From assembly GCA_017471245.1 (NCBI GenBank), contig JAFUVB010000029.1, positions 33,522-97,521 of the forward strand: a DNA stretch of 64,000 bases. Direction: 5' to 3'. Below are positions 45,164 to 54,341 of the stretch, in pieces. The position numbers were made by a program, and so were the translations under genes. The notes beneath the pieces were generated by a model that saw only the letters and a program-made list of their open reading frames with translations, ran no database searches and had not been told where the DNA came from. Origin of the DNA: Prevotella sp. (GTDB lineage Bacteria > Bacteroidota > Bacteroidia > Bacteroidales > Bacteroidaceae). Positions within the stretch are counted from its first letter, which is position 1. Each line of letters begins with the position of its first letter.

Positions 45164-45282
45164 GAAGCAAGAAGTAAGAAGCAAGAGGCAAGAGATTAGA
45201 AGTAAGAGGCAAGAAGCAAGAGGCAAGATGCATGAAGCAAGAAGCATGAAGCAAGATGCAAGATGCATGAAGCAAGATGCGC
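45164..45282. repeat. Heptamer array, 17 units
   Basis: Seventeen 7-mers in unbroken register: GAAGCAA, GAAGTAA, GAGGCAA, GAGATTA, GATGCAA, GATGCAT and GAAGCAT variants. It forms the presumed 5' leader of the helicase gene, ending 7 nt from its start codon. Confidence 0.9.
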
Positions 45283-45314
45283 TCTCCCCGATATATCTCT
45301 GCATAAAACGTTTG

Positions 45315-45322
45315 CAAATATA
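45315..45322 (-). promoter_or_regulatory. Candidate -7 box upstream of the helicase gene
   Basis: TATATTTG on the minus strand. If used, the transcript leader would contain the whole 17-unit heptamer array. No -33 partner. Confidence 0.4.
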
Positions 45323-45540
45323 GTTGTTTTTTTCCAAACTGCCATGAAACAATGCGGCTTTTCTTTTTGACATAGCAGCAACGGGGATCCCATAGCGGCT
45401 TCTTTTTTATAAAGTGGCAAAAAGCGGCTCTATGTCACTTTCTGCTATATCCTGCTGATTACAAACAATTTACACGGAGTGACATTGAATTTTTCAATGT
45501 CACGCTGGCATTCACCATTTTTAATAGAGGTGAAAGAGAA

Positions 45541-45668
45541 GAAGCAAGAAGCAAGAGGCAAGAAGCAAGAGAATACATTCGAGTACAAAAAATCTGTAGC
45601 AAAACAATCCTGTAGCAAAACATTTGTCTTAACTCCTTCACTCCTTAACTCCTTAACTCCTTTAATAA
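45541..45668 (+). repeat. Composite repeat: heptamer array, linker, octamer array (copy A1)
   Basis: Four heptamers plus GAGAATA (45541-45575), a linker with CATTCGAGTACA and two CTGTAGCAAAACA copies, then octamers near TTAACTCC in register from 45629 ending with TTTAATAA. Same order as 45971-46089, 54201-54305 and 54528-54663. Confidence 0.85.
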
Positions 45669-45814
45669 AAAAACATTTACGAATAATTCGCGAGTCATTT
45701 ACGTAGATTTATGTTTAAAAGAGAAAAACGCGGATAAGCGTGAATGATACGCGAATTACTCGTAAATAATCATTGTTCTTCTTTCGCGAGCTATGTAGAC
45801 CATATATTTAAAAA

Positions 45815-45945
45815 AAACGAATTGGAATAATTCGAATTAATTACGGCCACAAATGTGGCCTCCCACAAATAATTTATGCGACCTTCTCACGAGTTATTAT
45901 TATAATTTGTGGATTAATTAGTGCCAATTAGTGCCAATTCGTTTC
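45815..45945. repeat. Palindromic core element, copy A
   Basis: Outer arms AAACGAATTGGAATAATT and AGTGCCAATTCGTTTC, an inner hairpin GGCCACAAATGTGGCC (45845-45860), and a second stem CCACAAAT/ATTTGTGG. Copies at 54342-54488 and 62433-62543. Confidence 0.85.
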
Positions 45946-45970
45946 AGAGAAGAAGTGAGAGGAGTTTTTA

Positions 45971-46089
45971 GAAGCAAGAAGCAAGAGGTAAGAAGCAAGA
46001 GGTGAGAGAATACATTCGAGTACAGGCAATCTGTAGCAAAACATTTGTCTTAACTCCTTAACTCCTATACTCCTTAACTCCTTTAATAA
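45971..46089 (+). repeat. Composite repeat: heptamer array, linker, octamer array (copy A2)
   Basis: Five heptamers plus GAGAATA (45971-46012), the linker with a single CTGTAGCAAAACA, then four octamers and TTTAATAA (46050-46089). Confidence 0.85.
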
Positions 46090-46524
46090 ATAAAACAACT
46101 TGTTTTACTGCGCTGAAACATGCTTTCAATTCGGGATAAGCGGCAATTTGAGAATGCAAAACAAGTTGTTTTGCTTCAATAAAAATAGAGTGACATTGAA
46201 AGATTCAATGTCACCCACCCTATCATTCTGTATATCAGGCGATTAGAGCGAAAAGTGACATTGAAAGAAAAAAAACAAATAGTTAAAACAAGAACCAATC
46301 TCCATTTTCCTATACACCGCCCTTTGTGATGCATTGAAGGAAAAAACACGTTCCTATTTCTCCCCCCCAGCTGAGACACTTTGTATCATTCAATGTCCTC
46401 CTATTCTCCTGCATGACGTCGGGTTCTACAGCAGATTCAGCAGTCAGCGACTGCTGTTTTGTCTCAATACGCAATTCTACAATACCTTAATTCGAATCCA
46501 TATCACTCTTTGTTAATTGCGTTG

Positions 46525-46532
46525 CAAATATA
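46525..46532 (-). promoter_or_regulatory. Orphan minus-strand -7 box
   Basis: TATATTTG on the minus strand, reading into repeat island A where there is no gene. The nearest TTTG upstream has a short 16-nt spacer, so this is weak. Confidence 0.25.
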
Positions 46533-46751
46533 ACAATTTTTTTGAGACCAAACAACAGCCTTGAAGAATATAATCATTATTTGAAAGAATTCAAGAACAT
46601 AAAGTGCGCGCCCTCAGCACCCCGTTAACCACTTTTAACTACTGAAAGAACGGGGGTTGGGCGAATTTTTCGTATATTTCCAACGTATTATATACCAAAG
46701 AATTACTAACCGCCAGAAGCTGAACGGCAGACGGCACAAAAACAAAGAGAT

Positions 46752-49700
46752 ATGAAAGCAAAAACCAGATTTATCAAACAACTCATGCTGCTGTGCATGA
46801 TGCTGCTCGCAGGAGGAAGCGCCATGGCACAACGGACACCCATTGAGCAGGACGGTGTGATATACAGCGTATACACCGACAACGGCAATAACAAGGCCGG
46901 AGTTGACGGTGTGAGCAGCAGCTTCACCGGCACCACGCTGACAATCCCCCAAACCGTCACCTACAACGGCACAGCATACACCGTTGATGAGATCGGCGCA
47001 CATGTATTCGAAAACAACAAGAAAATCAAGACGGTAAATCTGTCTGGATCGCAAATCACAAAAATCGGCGACAGTGCCTTTTACGGTTCCGTAATCACTG
47101 GAATCAGTTTCCCGTCAACCCTCACTACCATTGGCACAATGGCATTCGCAAATTGCGCGTCGCTGTCATCAGTCAACCTTAAAAGCACCAGTATTACCGA
47201 CATTCCCTACCAATGCTTCGCAGGCTGCACAGCCCTTGAACGGTTTGTCCTCCCCTCAGGCGTGAAGACCATCGGTGATGAGGTGTTTAAGAATTGTACA
47301 TCGCTGCGTGAGGGTGAATGGGGTGGAATCTTCATTATTCCTCAAACGCTCACCTCAATAGGCTCTGCCGTGTTTGCCCATTGCGACAAGCTTGCATTCG
47401 TATTAAGCAATAAGAGCTCTGCGCCCACGGCAAACAGCAATGTGGCAGACGATTCCAACATCACGCTCATGGTGTATAACACCTCTACATATCAAGACGC
47501 CACAGGATGGAAAAACTTCGCATACATCGAAACATTCACTTGCAGGACCACGAGCCGTGCTTTCGCTTACGAGGGGATGGAGTTCAATGTGCCAAATGCC
47601 GACAACACCGTTACCATCGGTTTCAATGTCAGTGGCTACACCTACCCTGAGAACTTGGTTCTTCCCTCGCCGTTTGAATACAACGGGCGCACCTACAGCA
47701 TTGTTTCTACAGCCAACTTCGGCGGAAGCGAAGTCAACGGCGTTTTCAGGGGACATACCGAAATCGAGAGCGTGACGCTGCCACCGACGTTCAGGACCTT
47801 TGGCGGCAACGCGCTGCTCGACTGCTCCAACCTGAAGAAGGTGATCATTCTGTATGAGAGCGGAGCGCCAAACGTGGGCGAGGATGCCCTCACCGGCATC
47901 TCACCGGCTGCCGTGTTCTATGTTCCCGAGAGCCAGAAGAGCAGATACACGGATACGTTCTGGAGCGACAAGACGGTGAAAGGCTGCTTCGTGGTGGACG
48001 GATTGATCTACTCAACCCTGCTCGACGGCAATGATGCGGTTCTGATTGGAGCCACCTACGATGCACTGCACACTGATGAGATCACCATTCCCGAGACCGT
48101 CACCTACAACGGCACAGCATACACCGTGACTGAGATCGACAAGAATGCCCTGCAGGGCAGCACATGCACCACGGTGAACCTGCCGAAGACCATCAACAAC
48201 ATTGGGGCCAAAGCCTTTGCCGACTGCACGAACCTCGCCACCGTGAACATCGCGGCAATGCAGAGTGGGTATATCCACCCATCTGCCTTCAACGACAACG
48301 AGATTAAGTTCTACGTGCCGCTCACCACGAAAGACTATTATAACAGTTTTAATCTGGCAAACGGTACGAATACCGTGGTGGAAGCCGACCTGATCATCAA
48401 CGAGGAGAACTTCCCCGATGCCAACTTCCGCAACTACCTGCTGACACAAACGTATGGCCAAGACGAGAAGATCACACACGATGAGATATATGGAAGCGAC
48501 AACAGAGATCCCATTATCCTCATAAATGTTTCCAGCAAAGAAATCGCTTCGCTCAAGGGCATCGAGTATTTCGTGAAACTGCAAAAGCTCAACTGCAGAA
48601 ATAACCAAATAACAGAGCTCGACTTGTCGCGAAACACGGAGCTTACAGAACTGTTAGCCTATAACAACCAACTGGAAGCGTTGGATTTGAGAGCATTAGG
48701 AAACTTGGCATATGTCTATATCCAGAACAACCAGATCAGTTCGCTCACGCTGCCAACAAACCTGGTAGATCTCATTTGCTACAACAACCAGCTGACATCT
48801 CTCTTATTAGCATCTTTCAATTCTCTGGAAACTCTTTATTGCCAAAATAATCAGTTAGAAACTCTGCGCTTTCCTTCCGGAACGAACAATCAGCTTCAAA
48901 CGGTTAACTGCTCAAACAACCAACTTACTTCGATCAGCATTACCCAAGGCGTCAGTCTGAAGGAGCTGAATTGCAACAACAATTATATTAGCTCGCTGAG
49001 CATCCGAAATGCGGATAATATGGAAACGCTTTCCTGCAGCCACAACAAACTAAAGTATCTCCTCAACATACCCACAAGTCTGAAAAACCTCTATTGCGAC
49101 CATAACGGAATATGGATAGGATATTTAAACCTGTCAAATATGACGCAACTGGAAAACTTCTCAGGCGAGCAGGCATTCGTAGAGACCCTCACCCTGCTGG
49201 CAGGCAACAAGCTGGGATTGAGCGGCTATAGAGATAACGTAAAAGAGAAGATCATGTCGGCCACCTTCGACGGAGAAGCAGTAAGAGAGCTCGAATACAG
49301 CGACAACTACCTGATTGTCGGTGCCATCAGCGGTTCCACAGTTACATGTCCCGAATCGATAACCCTCATCACAGACCCCGGCAAGGAGGGATTCACTATG
49401 CCCATCACGCTGGTAATGACCGACGTGCCGACGGCAGAGATTTCCTATACCACCCCGTCATCGGGCGTTGGAACCTACTCCAGCAGTTATCCGTTAGACT
49501 TCACCAATTCTAACCTGAAGGCATACATAGCCAGCGGCTTCGGTGAAAACAGCGTGCTGCTCACCCGCGTCTATAAAGTGCCGGCAAATACAGGCATCGT
49601 CGTGAAGGGCGGAAAGAGCACTGCTTATCAAATACCGGTGAACTATTGCAACATGCAATATGCCAACATGCTGGTTCCCGTGGTCAGGACAGTAAACGTT

Positions 49701-50018
49701 CAACCTACAGTTGGCGACAAGACAAACCTGAGTTTGTCAAGCGGAAAGTTCCTGACATTCACAATCCCCAGCAATATAGGTCCCAACCGCGCTTATCTGC
49801 AAGTCCCCACTTCAACCCTGCAAACCATCACCTCTTCTGCCAAGGAGTATCTCACCTTGCAGTTTGACGATGAAGACTCCGAGGCAACGGGCATCCAATC
49901 TATTAGCAAGGATGCTGAGGAAGGCGCATGGTATACCATCCACGGCGTGAAGCTGCCCGCCATGCCAACAGCAAAGGGCATCTACATCCACAACGGCAAG
50001 AAGGTGGTGATTCCATAA
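46752..50018 (+). CDS. BspA-family leucine-rich repeat surface protein
   Basis: The 1088-residue protein has a signal peptide (about 1-27, ending AMAQ). TpLRR/BspA-type LRR_5 repeats (about 70-270 and again about 330-530) have units such as IGDSAFYGSVITGISFPSTLTTIGTMAFANC. A block of short internalin-like LRRs (about 595-830) has units such as LNCRNNQITELDLSRNTELTEL. Then comes a unique beta domain and a C-terminal motif GAWYTIHGVKLPAMPTAKGIYIHNGKKVV. BspA-like proteins bind host or bacterial surface ligands. The tail resembles a type IX-style sorting end, so outer-membrane anchoring is likely but unproved. The next gene is a close paralogue 61 nt away. Confidence 0.9.
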   Translation: MKAKTRFIKQLMLLCMMLLAGGSAMAQRTPIEQDGVIYSVYTDNGNNKAGVDGVSSSFTGTTLTIPQTVTYNGTAYTVDEIGAHVFENNKKIKTVNLSGSQITKIGDSAFYGSVITGISFPSTLTTIGTMAFANCASLSSVNLKSTSITDIPYQCFAGCTALERFVLPSGVKTIGDEVFKNCTSLREGEWGGIFIIPQTLTSIGSAVFAHCDKLAFVLSNKSSAPTANSNVADDSNITLMVYNTSTYQDATGWKNFAYIETFTCRTTSRAFAYEGMEFNVPNADNTVTIGFNVSGYTYPENLVLPSPFEYNGRTYSIVSTANFGGSEVNGVFRGHTEIESVTLPPTFRTFGGNALLDCSNLKKVIILYESGAPNVGEDALTGISPAAVFYVPESQKSRYTDTFWSDKTVKGCFVVDGLIYSTLLDGNDAVLIGATYDALHTDEITIPETVTYNGTAYTVTEIDKNALQGSTCTTVNLPKTINNIGAKAFADCTNLATVNIAAMQSGYIHPSAFNDNEIKFYVPLTTKDYYNSFNLANGTNTVVEADLIINEENFPDANFRNYLLTQTYGQDEKITHDEIYGSDNRDPIILINVSSKEIASLKGIEYFVKLQKLNCRNNQITELDLSRNTELTELLAYNNQLEALDLRALGNLAYVYIQNNQISSLTLPTNLVDLICYNNQLTSLLLASFNSLETLYCQNNQLETLRFPSGTNNQLQTVNCSNNQLTSISITQGVSLKELNCNNNYISSLSIRNADNMETLSCSHNKLKYLLNIPTSLKNLYCDHNGIWIGYLNLSNMTQLENFSGEQAFVETLTLLAGNKLGLSGYRDNVKEKIMSATFDGEAVRELEYSDNYLIVGAISGSTVTCPESITLITDPGKEGFTMPITLVMTDVPTAEISYTTPSSGVGTYSSSYPLDFTNSNLKAYIASGFGENSVLLTRVYKVPANTGIVVKGGKSTAYQIPVNYCNMQYANMLVPVVRTVNVQPTVGDKTNLSLSSGKFLTFTIPSNIGPNRAYLQVPTSTLQTITSSAKEYLTLQFDDEDSEATGIQSISKDAEEGAWYTIHGVKLPAMPTAKGIYIHNGKKVVIP

Positions 50019-50079
50019 CCCGCTCATACACCTTATTATATATATAAAGATTATCCGAACAATAAAAACGACAAAAGAT

Positions 50080-52782
50080 ATGAACACGAAAAGATTCAAT
50101 ATCAGACACATGCTGATTGCCTGCCTGATGATGGCAGTGAGCAGCAGTGCATGGGCTGCCTCCGTTGGCGACACCTTCACACAAGGTGTGTTGCAATACA
50201 AAATCACCGAAAGCAGGTATGTGACAGTGAGCGGCACCACCATTGATCACACGTACGATGGCGTCATAGAAGTGCCGATGATGGTATCCCACGACGGCAA
50301 CGACTACATCGTGAATGCCATCGGCGACGAGGCATTTGCAGGTAAGGACTTTAAGGGCATTACGCTGCCGGCGTCCATCAAGACGATAGGAGATGATGCC
50401 TTTAGGTTCAGCAGCGGCTTCACGGAGATCAGGCTGCCCAAGAATGTAACGTCTATCGGAAATACCGCTTTCGGAGAAAGTTTAGATTTGACAGACATCT
50501 ACATTCTCTCAAATCCCTTGCCCACAACTGCAAATGATGCATTCGCTGATTTTAGTGGCACCATCCACATCCCATACGTCAGCACCGGCTATCAGTCCAC
50601 GCAGCCATGGTCGCAGGCATCTGCATCCACATTTACCATCGTCAACGATGCCGACGTCATAGACATCAACGCGACGAACTTCCCTGATGAAGCGTTCCGC
50701 AACTACCTGCTGGCACAAACGTATGGCACAGACGGGAAGATCACTTTAGGTGAGATCGAAACAATAACGGAGATTAACGTGGATGAAACAGATATTGCAT
50801 CGCTCAAGGGCATCGAGTTTTTCACCGCTCTGAAAATATTAGAGGCAAGGTGGATCCCCATTGAGACGATAGACCTTTCAGGAAACACGAATTTGGAAGA
50901 ACTCTACTTGCAAGATAATAAACTTACAGCACTCAACGTGTCATCCAACACCAATCTGAAAATACTCGTGTGCAATGCAAACGAACTGACAACTCTTGAT
51001 ATCTCTAATAACATTGATTTGGAATATCTAACCTGCTCTAATAATAAGATTACCTATATCTCTGGCTTGAATGGTACTGAGGGCGTGGCTTTGAAGGGGC
51101 TGTATTGCAGTAACAACAAACTATCTTATTTGGAGCCTAATAAGGAATTACAGGCACTCGATTGTAGGAATAATAGCATCACATATCTTTATCTTAACGA
51201 CTACAATAAACTTCAACAAGTGGATTGCAGCGACAATAGCATTGGCGATAGTTACAGTTTCTCTAACTGCCCCCTGCTTTATACAATTAGTATGAACAAT
51301 TGCAATACTACGACTATGGATAAGATATCCAACTGCAGTTCATTGAGAGATTTATATGTAAACGACAACGAACTCATTCAAATCAATCTCAGCAATGCCG
51401 GTTGTGAGGGAACTCTGGAAACCATTGAGTGCCAGAACAACCAGCTGACATCGCTCAATCTCAATGCGTTCACCAAATTGAAAAACCTGAACTGCTCAAG
51501 CAACCAGATTGAAAGTCTGGAAATAAGCAGCTGCAATATTCTAAGGAAATTAATATGCAAAGACAACCTGATCAGCAATTTGACTCTTACAGGCTTCAGC
51601 AATATCTATACCATAGACTGTAGCAAGAACAAACTGAGTTGGATCGACATATCCGGGCTTGATGATCTGATTTATTTCAGCGGCGCTGAGAACGAATTAA
51701 ACGTATACTTTAGCGCAGTAAACCCCAAACTGGAGATGCTCAACTTAAGGGACAACAAAATAACAGGAATGTATTTAGACTGTCCTAAGCTGGAATATCT
51801 GAACATACAGAACAACAGCATGACCAACATTGACCTTTCGCAGTGTCCTAACCTCGGAGCTAACGAAGGCATCAACAACTACGGAAGCCAGATGAAACAA
51901 AGCCTCCTGACGCAGCAAATTGAAACCGATGGCCAGGTGCTCTCTGACGGCAGGCGTGCCATAGACTTTCAGAGTTGGCTATGGACGGGAGAACATATTG
52001 AGTATATGTTTTTCTTCGTTGACTTCGAAAAAACAATCGGATACACGATTACTGATCCCGTTTTCGTTGGCGACAAACTGGTAATCGAGCATGGAGGGGA
52101 TGCCAGAAAAAATATTCTTTATCGCTACAGGACGGGCAATGCATTGTATAGCGTCATGACTGTATACATCACCGTCAACGACATTCCACCGACGGAAGTG
52201 TCTTATACCACACCTGCATCGGGCGTTGGAACCTATAGCAGCAAGTATCCGTTAGACTTCACCAATTCCAACCTGAAGGCATACGTAGCCAGCGGATTCG
52301 GTGAGAACAGCGTGCTGCTCACCCGCATCTACAAAGTGCCGGCAGGAACGGGCATCGTGGTGAAAGGCGCAAAGAGCACCGAATACCAAATACCCGTGAG
52401 GGGCTGCAACATGGCTTATGCCAACTTGCTGATTCCCGTTGTAGATCAGACATTAGTACAGCCGACCGTCGGAAACAGAATAAACCTGAGTTTGTCAAGC
52501 GGAAAGTTCCTAACATTCACAATCCCCAGCAATTTAGGACCTAACCGTGCATACCTGCAAGTGCTTACTTCTGTTATGCAAGGTTCCGGAAGCAGTTCCG
52601 CCAAGGAATACCTCACCCTTGAGTTTGAGGATGAAGACTCCGAGGCAACGGGCATTGAGTCTGTCGACAAGAGCCAGACGGACGAAGGTGCCTGGTACAC
52701 CATCCACGGCGTGAAGCTGCCCGCCATGCCAACGGAGAAGGGCATCTACATACACAACGGAAAGAAAGTGGTGATTAAGTAG
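50080..52782 (+). CDS. BspA-family leucine-rich repeat surface protein, paralogue of the preceding gene
   Basis: The 900-residue protein has a signal peptide (about 1-26), a short LRR_5 region (about 70-165), then a long run of internalin-like LRRs (about 235-590; units such as LYLQDNKLTALNVSSNTNLKIL). The last 200 residues, from TEVSYTTPASGVGTYSSKYPLDFTNSN to GIYIHNGKKVVIK, are almost identical to the preceding protein, also at DNA level. The LRR parts differ strongly. This indicates tandem duplication with divergence or exchange of the ligand-binding part. A bidirectional terminator follows. Confidence 0.9.
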   Translation: MNTKRFNIRHMLIACLMMAVSSSAWAASVGDTFTQGVLQYKITESRYVTVSGTTIDHTYDGVIEVPMMVSHDGNDYIVNAIGDEAFAGKDFKGITLPASIKTIGDDAFRFSSGFTEIRLPKNVTSIGNTAFGESLDLTDIYILSNPLPTTANDAFADFSGTIHIPYVSTGYQSTQPWSQASASTFTIVNDADVIDINATNFPDEAFRNYLLAQTYGTDGKITLGEIETITEINVDETDIASLKGIEFFTALKILEARWIPIETIDLSGNTNLEELYLQDNKLTALNVSSNTNLKILVCNANELTTLDISNNIDLEYLTCSNNKITYISGLNGTEGVALKGLYCSNNKLSYLEPNKELQALDCRNNSITYLYLNDYNKLQQVDCSDNSIGDSYSFSNCPLLYTISMNNCNTTTMDKISNCSSLRDLYVNDNELIQINLSNAGCEGTLETIECQNNQLTSLNLNAFTKLKNLNCSSNQIESLEISSCNILRKLICKDNLISNLTLTGFSNIYTIDCSKNKLSWIDISGLDDLIYFSGAENELNVYFSAVNPKLEMLNLRDNKITGMYLDCPKLEYLNIQNNSMTNIDLSQCPNLGANEGINNYGSQMKQSLLTQQIETDGQVLSDGRRAIDFQSWLWTGEHIEYMFFFVDFEKTIGYTITDPVFVGDKLVIEHGGDARKNILYRYRTGNALYSVMTVYITVNDIPPTEVSYTTPASGVGTYSSKYPLDFTNSNLKAYVASGFGENSVLLTRIYKVPAGTGIVVKGAKSTEYQIPVRGCNMAYANLLIPVVDQTLVQPTVGNRINLSLSSGKFLTFTIPSNLGPNRAYLQVLTSVMQGSGSSSAKEYLTLEFEDEDSEATGIESVDKSQTDEGAWYTIHGVKLPAMPTEKGIYIHNGKKVVIK

Positions 52783-52788
52783 CGATAG

Positions 52789-52825
52789 AAAAGTGACCCC
52801 TACATTAACGAGGGGTCACTTTTTT
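52789..52825. terminator. Bidirectional rho-independent terminator between convergent genes
   Basis: A perfect 13-bp stem (AAAAGTGACCCCT, 52789-52801, with 52811-52823), a 9-nt loop, and T-runs on both strands. The last T-run overlaps the stop codon of the convergent ATPase gene. Confidence 0.9.
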
Positions 52826-54032
52826 AATACAATAGCCCGAACATCCACAGAGGTATGCGATTCCGATACCCCACTTCGGTATTGTCAACAGCCAGAAAAC
52901 TATCGGGTATATCTTTAATCTGGTCGAAGTTCTTTCCTTTTCCGCCTACCTCAAACAGATATTTCCTATCAACAAGAAAATCTCCAGCCTTCGGATAACG
53001 CACCTCATGGCTTTGTGACACCTGATTGCAGAAGAAGGTTTCACGAAGAGTGCCGGTATCCACTTTGGGGGAAAGGGCATACATCATGGTGGGGTTATTG
53101 ATGTAGATCTTTTCAGGACGCGACAGATTGTCTAAGCTCTTCGCATCGTCGCTCAGCAGCAGGAGCAATCCTCCACGCTGAAGTGCATAAAGCATTTTCA
53201 ATCCCTGGTTTCTGTCCGTTTCCAATTCCTTGTAGAGCTCGTTCATCTTTGGCAGTTGTGGAACCCTTTCTGCAAGAATCATCAACAGTTTCTTCGTCTT
53301 GCGAATCGTAGGCATCGTTACGTCTTCAACATTGGGATAATCTGCCTCTATCACCTGATTTGCTACACTCTGCAGCCTCTGGTAATAGCCGTGATGCACA
53401 CTCTTATAGAATGGATAATACCCCACTTCAAGGTATTTCTTGAAGTGCTCCAGTATCTTTGTTTTTCCACAAACATCCATAGCTATGCCGACGTGCTCTG
53501 AAAGCAATTGTTCAAGGCTGACGGGCGGCATCTGCATAACTCCTTCATATTCCAAATACTCCCGCAGCGAAAGCCCTCTCATCTCATACATCGTCAGGCG
53601 GCGCGAGAGGTCTCCTTCACTTCTTTCTAACTGAAGCATTGATGAGCCTGTATAAACCACATAAAGACCGGGGTAGTTGTCGCTGATATTCTTAAGAAGT
53701 GTTTGCCACTGCTTGTAATAGTGGATCTCGTCTATAAACAGATGTGTCCCTCCACGCACGTAATGATACTCCACGACATCGATGACATCGTGAGTGCTAA
53801 ACCACAGATTGTCAAGCGATATATAAAGCACCTTATTCAGGTCTTTTCCTTTAAAGGTCTCCTTGATATGCTGTAACATCAAGGTAGTCTTGCCGCACCC
53901 CTTCGGTCCCTTAATGCCAATCATCGTATCGTTCCAGTCTATCTTTCTGTACAGATAACGGAAAAAAGACATTGGGGTAGCTGCCAGCCTGCGCTGGAAG
54001 ATGGTGAAAAGATAGCTTATTGTTTCTTCCAT
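52824..54032 (-). CDS. AAA_14/DUF4143-type ATPase
   Basis: The 402-residue protein has an N-terminal P-loop (IKGPKGCGKTTLMLQHIKETF; Walker A at about residues 41-48), Walker B THLFIDEIHYYKQWQTLLKNI, sensor YTGSSMLQLERSEGDLSRR, and a C-terminal DUF4143 domain with a nuclease-like ending (AGDFLVDRKYLFEVGGKGKNF). These proteins are widespread and variable in Bacteroidetes; roles in defence or as mobile accessory ATPases are suspected but not settled. The gene is monocistronic, preceded by a -7 box at 54053-54060 and three 33-bp iterons with dyads (54067-54165). Confidence 0.88.
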   Translation of the reverse strand: MEETISYLFTIFQRRLAATPMSFFRYLYRKIDWNDTMIGIKGPKGCGKTTLMLQHIKETFKGKDLNKVLYISLDNLWFSTHDVIDVVEYHYVRGGTHLFIDEIHYYKQWQTLLKNISDNYPGLYVVYTGSSMLQLERSEGDLSRRLTMYEMRGLSLREYLEYEGVMQMPPVSLEQLLSEHVGIAMDVCGKTKILEHFKKYLEVGYYPFYKSVHHGYYQRLQSVANQVIEADYPNVEDVTMPTIRKTKKLLMILAERVPQLPKMNELYKELETDRNQGLKMLYALQRGGLLLLLSDDAKSLDNLSRPEKIYINNPTMMYALSPKVDTGTLRETFFCNQVSQSHEVRYPKAGDFLVDRKYLFEVGGKGKNFDQIKDIPDSFLAVDNTEVGYRNRIPLWMFGLLY

Positions 54033-54052
54033 ACTGGGTTTTTTATTCGTTG

Positions 54053-54060
54053 CAAAGATA
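54053..54060 (-). promoter_or_regulatory. -7 promoter box before the AAA_14/DUF4143 gene
   Basis: TATCTTTG on the minus strand, 20 nt before the start codon. The first iteron begins 6 nt upstream of it. Confidence 0.55.
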
Positions 54061-54066
54061 ATAAAA

Positions 54067-54165
54067 TGTTTGGAAACATCAAAACATACGCAAAAAAAAT
54101 GTTTGGAAACACTAAAATTGCATCAAAAAGAATGTTTGGAAACACTAAAATTGAATTGAAGTTCA
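54067..54165. repeat. Three 33-bp iterons, each with the dyad TGTTTGGAAACA
   Basis: TGTTTGGAAACA (5-bp half sites, 2-bp centre) occurs at 54067-54078, 54100-54111 and 54133-54144, exactly 33 bp apart, or about three helical turns. Copies 2 and 3 also share CTAAAATTG. The placement just upstream of the -7 box suggests an operator array. Confidence 0.8.
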
Positions 54166-54200
54166 AGTTCCAAATAAATTATTGTAGAGGAGAAAGAGAA

Positions 54201-54305
54201 GAAGCAAGAGGCAAGAAGCAAGAGAATACATTCGAGTACAAGGAATCTGTAGCAAGACATTCGTCTTAACTCCTTTACTCCTCTACTCCTTAACTCCTAA
54301 AATAT
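54201..54305 (+). repeat. Composite repeat: heptamer array, linker, octamer array (copy B1)
   Basis: Three heptamers plus GAGAATA (54201-54228), a linker with CATTCGAGTACAAGG and one CTGTAGCAAGACA, then four octamers near TTAACTCC from 54266. Confidence 0.85.
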
Positions 54306-54341
54306 TTTGTTCGCAAGTTATGTAGACCACATAGGTTTTTT

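Larger units (their letters stand above)
45157..46751. other. 1.6-kb gene-free repeat island A
   Basis: Contents in order: 17-unit heptamer array (45164-45282); a minus-strand -7 box (45315-45322) that may serve the helicase; an 11-bp-stem hairpin of GTGACATTGAA type (45479-45503) and a second copy (46190-46214); composite repeat (45541-45668); palindromic core (45815-45945); second composite repeat (45971-46089); two AAAACAACTTGTTTT-like palindromes (near 46092 and 46157); a CAGCAGTC hairpin followed by TTTT (46438-46460). Codon-like order is absent and open frames here run through repeats, so I call no gene. Confidence 0.75.

Noticed and set aside
46438-46460. Small RNA ending at the CAGCAGTC hairpin
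   Set aside because: The stem is only 8 bp with a 3-nt loop and four Ts, and no promoter points to it at suitable distance; evidence is too weak to call a gene.
52824-54032. Transposase or IS element
   Set aside because: The P-loop protein is an AAA_14/DUF4143 ATPase, and there are no terminal inverted repeats or DDE/HUH motifs around it.
54066-54269. Plus-strand frame with 11-residue MFGNTKI repeats
   Set aside because: The repeats arise because the DNA iteron is 33 bp long; the frame then runs through the heptamer array and linker, so it is probably not a protein.
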